NCBI GenBank assembly: GCA_949298575.1
Contig: CASFXH010000001.1
Span: forward strand, 1 to 64,000
Source of the DNA: an uncultured Parabacteroides sp.
GTDB taxonomy: Bacteria > Bacteroidota > Bacteroidia > Bacteroidales > Tannerellaceae
Direction: 5' to 3'
DNA length: 64,000 bases
A program made the position numbers and the translations under genes. This document shows positions 60,593-64,000 of this stretch, one piece after another (the first letter of the stretch is position 1; every line of letters starts with the position of its first letter). A model generated the notes under the pieces. The model was not told the DNA's origin. It saw only the letters and a list, made by a program, of their open reading frames with translations, and made no database searches.

Positions 60593-61597
60593 ATGAGACT
60601 TTACACACCAGTAGATATTTCGCCAGCCCCCTTTCGCTTTGATTATCAAGATGAGATCTTGCTGATGGGCTCGTGCTTCGCCGACAACATGGGGAAGATC
60701 CTGGAAGAAGAGAAGTTCCGGGTCGATATCAACCCTTTCGGGACGCTCTATAACCCCGCTTCCCTCTCGGCGGCCATCCGGCGGCTGCTGGGGGGGGAAA
60801 CCTATGGCGCTGGTGAGCTGATCGAGCATGAGGGGCTTTTCCATAGCCTCGACCACCACGGGCAGTTCTCCGCCCCGGACGCGGAGGCGTGCTTGGCGAA
60901 GATCAACGAGCGTTTTATCGATGCGGCCGTTTGGATCAATGCCTATTCGCGGCTTATCGTCACCTTCGGAAGCGCCTATGTCTATCGCCTGGAGGGGCGG
61001 ATCGTCGCGAACTGCCACAAGCTGCCCGAACGGCTTTTCCAGCGGGAGAGGCTGACGGTCGAGGCCATCGCGGAAGATTGGATCACGCTCATCGATGAGT
61101 TCGCGGCCGTGAACCCCAAGGCGAGATGGCTCTTGACCGTCAGCCCCATCCGCCACTTTCGCGACGGGGCGCACGAGAACCAGCTCAGCAAGGCCACCCT
61201 CCTCCTGGCCATCGACCAGATCCAGCGGGCACGCCCCGGGCGAGTGGCTTATTTCCCCGCCTATGAGCTCCTGATGGACGAGCTGCGTGACTACCGTTTC
61301 TATGCCGACGACCTGGTCCACCCCTCGCTCCTGGCCGTTCGCCACGTGTGGGAACGCTTCGCCGAGACCTGTCTGACGGCCGAGAGCCAAGCGGCCCTCC
61401 AGGAATGGCAGGCCCTGCGGAAAGCTCTCGAGCACAGGCCCCTGCGTCCGGAGAGCGAGGCTTACCGCCGGTTCGCGCATCAAACTTTGTTAAAGATGGA
61501 ACGTTTTCACGAGAAATTTCCGTCCTTTGACCTGGCAAAAGAAAAGGCAAGCCTGCTCCGGCAGGTATCGATAATAACAGAAGAAAAAGCGAATTAA
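60593..61597 (+). CDS. GSCFA family protein
   Basis: A 334-residue protein with the family-naming motif in EILLMGSCFADNMG at about residues 21-34. It has FGTLYNPAS, SAYVYRLEGRIVANCHKLP and a late VDDLVHPS-like FYADDLVHPSLLAVR. The early GSCF serine and the late D-H pattern recall GDSL/SGNH hydrolases, suggesting an esterase or acyltransferase; this is inferred. In Bacteroidales the gene normally precedes murF-alr, as here with a 16-bp gap, which hints at a link to cell-wall synthesis. Confidence 0.9.
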   Translation: MRLYTPVDISPAPFRFDYQDEILLMGSCFADNMGKILEEEKFRVDINPFGTLYNPASLSAAIRRLLGGETYGAGELIEHEGLFHSLDHHGQFSAPDAEACLAKINERFIDAAVWINAYSRLIVTFGSAYVYRLEGRIVANCHKLPERLFQRERLTVEAIAEDWITLIDEFAAVNPKARWLLTVSPIRHFRDGAHENQLSKATLLLAIDQIQRARPGRVAYFPAYELLMDELRDYRFYADDLVHPSLLAVRHVWERFAETCLTAESQAALQEWQALRKALEHRPLRPESEAYRRFAHQTLLKMERFHEKFPSFDLAKEKASLLRQVSIITEEKAN

Positions 61598-61613
61598 GGA
61601 GAGAGAAAGAGAA

Positions 61614-64000
61614 ATGGAATACACGATTACCGAAATCGCGCGGATCATCAAGGCGACGATCCCCCAGCCGCACGAGGACACCATCAGCATCCTGTTGACA
61701 GACAGCCGCCGGGTCTCATTCCCCGAGCGCAGCCTGTTTTTCGCCCTGACCACGAAGACGAACGATGGGCATAAGTACATCCCCGAGCTTTACCACCTCC
61801 GGGTGCGCAATTTCGTGGTGAGCGAGGTGCTCCCCGAGTATCAGCGGCTGGAGGGGGCGAACTTCTTGGTGGTCAAGGATACGCTGAAAGCCTTGCAAAA
61901 GCTGGCGGCGCACCACCGGCGGCGTTTCCACATCCCGGTGATCGGCATCACGGGCAGCAACGGGAAAACGATCGTGAAGGAATTCCTCTACCAGCTCCTG
62001 CGGGAAGACTTCAACATTGTCCGCTCGCCGCGGAGCTACAATTCGCAACTTGGCGTTCCCCTCTCCGTCTGGCAGATGAACGAGAAGCATACGCTAGGCA
62101 TCTTCGAGGCCGGCATCTCGCAGCCCGACGAGATGGAGAACCTGCAACCCATCATCCAACCGACCGTCGGCATCCTGACCAACATCGGCGAGGCGCACCA
62201 GGAGAACTTCCTCTCGGCCACGCAGAAATGTTTGGAGAAACTGACCCTCTTCAACGAGTGCGAGGCGATCATTTACGATGGCGACGATAGCTTTATCGCC
62301 AATTGCCTCGAATCCGCCTGCCTCTCGCACAAGGCGATCGCCTGGAGCCGTACCGACTCGGAAGCCCCGCTTTACATCGAGACGATCGAGAGGGGGGAGA
62401 GCCAGACGACAATCCATTGTACGTTAATGGGTTTCGCCCAGACTTACACGATTCCCTTCACGGACGACGCCTCGATCGAGAACGTGATCCATTGCCTCGC
62501 CGTAATGCTTTATCTCAAGCCTACCAGCACACGCGACACCCGCAAGTTCGCCCTCTTGGAACCGGTCGATATGCGGCTTGACGTGAAAGAAGGGATGAAC
62601 CATTGCCTCCTGATCAATGATACCTACAACGCCGACATCAACTCGCTCGACATCGCCCTCGACTTCCTCCAGAGTCGGAAGGGGCGTGCCGCGTCGCGAC
62701 GCTCGACGCTCATCCTCTCCGATATTCTCCAATCGGGCATGTTGCCGAAGTTGCTATACAAGAAAGTGGCCGACTTGGTGCGGCGTAAGAAGGTCGACCG
62801 GTTGATTGGTATTGGGCGTGACATCAAGGAGTATGCCTCACTTTTCGACATCGACCGCCAGTTCTTCCTGACGACCGATGAGTTCCTCCAGTCTCCCGCG
62901 GCCCGCGAGTTCCACGACGAGGTGATCTTGATCAAAGGCTCTCGCCGCTTCCATTTTGAGCGCATTGCCGACCGGCTCGAGAGGAAGGTCCACGAGACGA
63001 TTCTTGAAGTCAATCTTGATGCCATCGTCCATAACTTCAACTACTATCGAGCCAAATTGAAGCCCGAGACTAAGATGGTTTGCATGGTTAAGGCGTTTGG
63101 CTATGGCGCGGGTTATTTTGAATTGGCTAAGACGTTGCAAGAGCATCGCTGCGATTACCTCGCCGTAGCCGTGGCCGATGAGGGAGCGGCCCTGCGACAA
63201 GCCGGGATATCCATTCCGATTCTCGTGATGAATCCCGAGTTCAGTAGTTTCAATGCCTTGTTCGACAATCTTCTCGAGCCGGAGGTTTATAGCTTCCGCT
63301 TGCTCGACGCGTTGATTCGCGAGACTGGCCGGCGAGGCATCACCGCTTATCCGATCCATCTTAAGATCGACACCGGAATGCACCGCCTCGGGTTCCAACC
63401 TGCTGATGTCCCTGCGATCCTCGATCGGCTCCGTGGGCAGACCGGGGTCGAGGTCCGTTCCGTTTTCTCGCATCTGGCCGGTAGCGACTCTTTCGTGTTT
63501 GACGACTTCACCCATCAACAATTGGACCGTTTCACTCAAGCGGCCCGTATATTGGAAGCGGGGCTCAAGCGCCCTTTGTTGAAACACATCCTCAATACTG
63601 CCGGCATCGAGCGTTTCCCCGAATACCAGATGGACATGGTTCGTTTGGGCATTGGGCTTTACGGCATCAGCGCTTCCGGCCAAAAAGGCCTGCGCAATGT
63701 CAGCACCTTGCGCACCATTATCCTCCAAATCCAAGAGGTTCCCGCTGGCGACTCGATTGGCTACAGTCGGAAGAGCTATGTTGAACGTGACTCACGGATC
63801 GCGATTATCCCTATCGGTTACGCCGATGGTCTCAACCGCCACCTCAGCAACGGGGCGGGCGTAGCTCTTGTTGATGGACTCCGTTGTCCTATTATTGGCA
63901 ATATCTGTATGGACGCCTGCATGATCGACGTGACCGATACCAACGCTCGCGAAGGCGATCCTGTAATTCTTTTTGGTGATGCTCTCCCCGTTACTGAACT
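61614..64000 (+). CDS. Bifunctional UDP-MurNAc-tripeptide:D-Ala-D-Ala ligase / alanine racemase (3' end cut by window)
   Basis: An open frame from ATG 61614 to the window end, 795 codons without stop. The first 455 or so residues are a Mur ligase with the ATP loop VIGITGSNGKT and later EAGISQPDEM and NDTYNADINSLD. The second part, from about 63000, is a fold-III alanine racemase: the PLP lysine is in MVCMVKAFGYGAGYFELAK, with HLKIDTGMHRLGF and the IPIGYADGLNRHLSNG segment. It would both make D-alanine and attach D-Ala-D-Ala to the peptidoglycan precursor in the cytoplasm. This MurF-Alr fusion is typical of Bacteroidetes. Confidence 0.95.
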   Translation, partial: MEYTITEIARIIKATIPQPHEDTISILLTDSRRVSFPERSLFFALTTKTNDGHKYIPELYHLRVRNFVVSEVLPEYQRLEGANFLVVKDTLKALQKLAAHHRRRFHIPVIGITGSNGKTIVKEFLYQLLREDFNIVRSPRSYNSQLGVPLSVWQMNEKHTLGIFEAGISQPDEMENLQPIIQPTVGILTNIGEAHQENFLSATQKCLEKLTLFNECEAIIYDGDDSFIANCLESACLSHKAIAWSRTDSEAPLYIETIERGESQTTIHCTLMGFAQTYTIPFTDDASIENVIHCLAVMLYLKPTSTRDTRKFALLEPVDMRLDVKEGMNHCLLINDTYNADINSLDIALDFLQSRKGRAASRRSTLILSDILQSGMLPKLLYKKVADLVRRKKVDRLIGIGRDIKEYASLFDIDRQFFLTTDEFLQSPAAREFHDEVILIKGSRRFHFERIADRLERKVHETILEVNLDAIVHNFNYYRAKLKPETKMVCMVKAFGYGAGYFELAKTLQEHRCDYLAVAVADEGAALRQAGISIPILVMNPEFSSFNALFDNLLEPEVYSFRLLDALIRETGRRGITAYPIHLKIDTGMHRLGFQPADVPAILDRLRGQTGVEVRSVFSHLAGSDSFVFDDFTHQQLDRFTQAARILEAGLKRPLLKHILNTAGIERFPEYQMDMVRLGIGLYGISASGQKGLRNVSTLRTIILQIQEVPAGDSIGYSRKSYVERDSRIAIIPIGYADGLNRHLSNGAGVALVDGLRCPIIGNICMDACMIDVTDTNAREGDPVILFGDALPVTE

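Overview
The window reads as chromosome of a Bacteroidales bacterium with a fairly GC-rich genome. The evidence is a SusC/SusD pair, a fused MurF-alanine racemase, a two-subunit 2-oxoacid:ferredoxin oxidoreductase, ATP-type PEP carboxykinase, families largely confined to Bacteroidetes (DUF2851, DUF4254, DUF6261, GSCFA, WbqC) and many perfect or near-perfect copies of the Bacteroidetes -7 promoter element TAnnTTTG placed sensibly before genes. Shine-Dalgarno sequences are mostly absent. The genus cannot be fixed from the sequence alone; a Parabacteroides/Tannerella/Porphyromonas relative is a guess. No tRNA, rRNA, insertion sequence, prophage or CRISPR array was recognised.

Layout. 1-9 kb: an acetyltransferase fragment and a thioesterase diverging from a 23-bp repeat region, two cell-envelope proteins, a DUF2851 protein, then dapB, a true signal peptidase I, a second signal peptidase homologue without its catalytic residues, and a WbqC protein. 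9-16 kb: a 42-bp tandem-repeat array, a small HTH regulator, an unknown protein, an agmatine-deiminase-family gene whose 5' end looks frameshifted, an SMP-30 lipoprotein, rnr, and a DUF1080-PHP-like lipoprotein. 16-26 kb (minus strand): comM-like ATPase, thioredoxin-like lipoprotein, pckA, korAB, alanine dehydrogenase, aroK. 26-31 kb: a 43-bp repeat array, RNase H, a DUF4254/GT9/outer-membrane operon and an MFS transporter.

31-40.7 kb is one tightly overlapping plus-strand operon: metG, then an aminotransferase and dehydrogenase of the WbpE/WlbA type, a Wzx-like flippase and four glycosyltransferase-like proteins. It probably makes and exports a surface glycan. Its middle (about 35.2-38.4 kb) is visibly more AT-rich, which suggests transfer. 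Two tiny overlapping antitoxin-like genes and a DUF6261 gene preceded by a 41-bp hairpin repeat array follow.

42.6-55.1 kb is a polysaccharide-utilisation-like locus: SusC, SusD, a GH92 alpha-mannosidase with PA14 domain, an alkaline phosphatase, a six-hairpin glycosidase with a Tat signal, and a fused calcineurin phosphatase/PLC-like phosphodiesterase. The mixture of mannosidase and phosphate-cleaving enzymes suggests a phosphorylated mannose glycan or glycolipid as substrate. 55-64 kb: another 41-bp hairpin array between convergent genes, the dxs-trkA-trkH operon, a divergent region with 21-bp and 23-bp repeats, a GSCFA protein and the fused murF-alr gene, cut by the window end.

The most unusual signal is at the intergenic level: six separate tandem direct-repeat arrays with unrelated or weakly related sequences but periods of only two classes, 21-23 bp and 41-43 bp (about two and four helical turns), each beside or between promoters or between convergent gene ends.
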